The notes below the pieces were generated by a model. That model saw only the letters and a program-made list of their open reading frames with translations. It made no database searches and was not told the origin of the DNA. Positions 6,047 through 6,172 of a DNA stretch of 6,172 nucleotides are shown in pieces. Location of the stretch: contig JAEZMT010000424.1 of assembly GCA_023442085.1 (NCBI GenBank), forward strand, positions 1-6,172. The letters run 5' to 3'. Position 1 is the stretch's first letter; every line of letters starts with the position of its first letter. The translations under genes were made by a program, and so were the position numbers. This DNA comes from Pseudomonadota bacterium. Its GTDB lineage: Bacteria; Pseudomonadota; Alphaproteobacteria; Rhizobiales; Xanthobacteraceae.

Positions 6047-6050
6047 CCTC
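6047..6050 (-). promoter_or_regulatory. Ribosome binding site of gp13, overlapping the gp12 stop codon
   Basis: On the minus strand the sequence TGAGG contains both the gp12 stop TGA and the Shine-Dalgarno GAGG, five bases before the gp13 ATG at 6041. This fixes the gp13 start and points to coupled translation of gp12 and gp13. Confidence 0.7.
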
Positions 6051-6172
6051 ACACGCGGATTTCGATGACGGGGATGCGGGGGATCGCGCCGGCCGCGAAA
6101 GCGGAGAGATCCACCTCAAGAAAATCGGTGTCGAAGCGCACCGGCACATCGAAGCGGAAGCCCGCCGTGACC
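6049..6172 (-). CDS. orfg12: DUF2460 distal tail protein (GTA gp12-like), C-terminal fragment
   Basis: Only the last 40 residues and the stop are inside the window; the 5' part lies beyond the right edge. The tail (AGFRFDVPVRFDTDFLEVDL, residues 3-22 of the visible part, then IPRIPVIEIRV) matches the conserved C-terminus of DUF2460 (TIGR02217) proteins, known in RcGTA as gp12, the distal tail protein ring to which the hub attaches. It was not listed among complete reading frames because it has no start in the window. The stop TGA lies seven bases before the gp13 start. Identification rests on this short, distinctive tail and on its place directly before gp13. Confidence 0.88.
   Translation of the reverse strand, partial: VTAGFRFDVPVRFDTDFLEVDLSAFAAGAIPRIPVIEIRV

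Noticed and set aside
6042..6149. A 36-residue upstream extension of gp13
   Set aside because: It overlaps the gp12 C-terminus out of frame, whereas gp12 shows the clear DUF2460 ending. The gp13 family start at MRTLDPALAEHLASG has a well-placed Shine-Dalgarno.

Overview
The window is a high-GC, gene-dense stretch in which every supportable gene lies on the minus strand, reading from high to low coordinates. Five consecutive genes form the distal tail module of an alphaproteobacterial gene transfer agent (GTA; RcGTA-like). In order of transcription they are: the last 40 codons of a DUF2460 distal-tail protein (gp12-like), a DUF2163 hub protein (gp13-like), an NlpC/P60 cell-wall peptidase (gp14-like), a 1299-residue tail-tip protein with a GTA TIM-barrel domain (gp15-like), and the first 167 codons of a DUF2793 protein that runs off the left edge. 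Gene order and residue-level motifs suggest a Hyphomicrobiales (Rhizobiales) host, possibly Xanthobacteraceae-like. The order-level guess is inference from style and repeats, not proven.

Layout, right to left. gp12 ends at 6049 and gp13 starts at 6041, with the gp12 stop codon inside the gp13 Shine-Dalgarno. gp13 and gp14 overlap by ATGA. gp14 is separated from gp15 by 282 bp of non-coding DNA (4432-4713) packed with inverted repeats: a CCCTCTCCC/GGGAGAGGG hairpin, a second element with the same outer arms, and inside that second element two tandem 11-bp hairpins differing by a compensatory base-pair change. gp15 ends at 532, and the DUF2793 gene starts 29 bp later with its own ribosome binding site.

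Known roles of these families suggest how the genes act together. gp12 and gp13 form the distal tail ring and hub at the tail end, gp14 opens the recipient peptidoglycan, and gp15 forms the tail tip through which DNA passes. DUF2793 proteins are commonly fibre or spike-like, so the last gene may add a receptor-binding part. No integrase, lysis, replication or repressor gene is visible, which fits a domesticated GTA but does not exclude a prophage because the window is short. No RNA gene, CRISPR array, insertion sequence or convincing promoter or intrinsic terminator was seen.

The least ordinary signals are the repeat mosaic breaking an otherwise tightly packed operon, and an eight-G tract in the DUF2793 gene where loss or gain of one base would truncate the protein at once.
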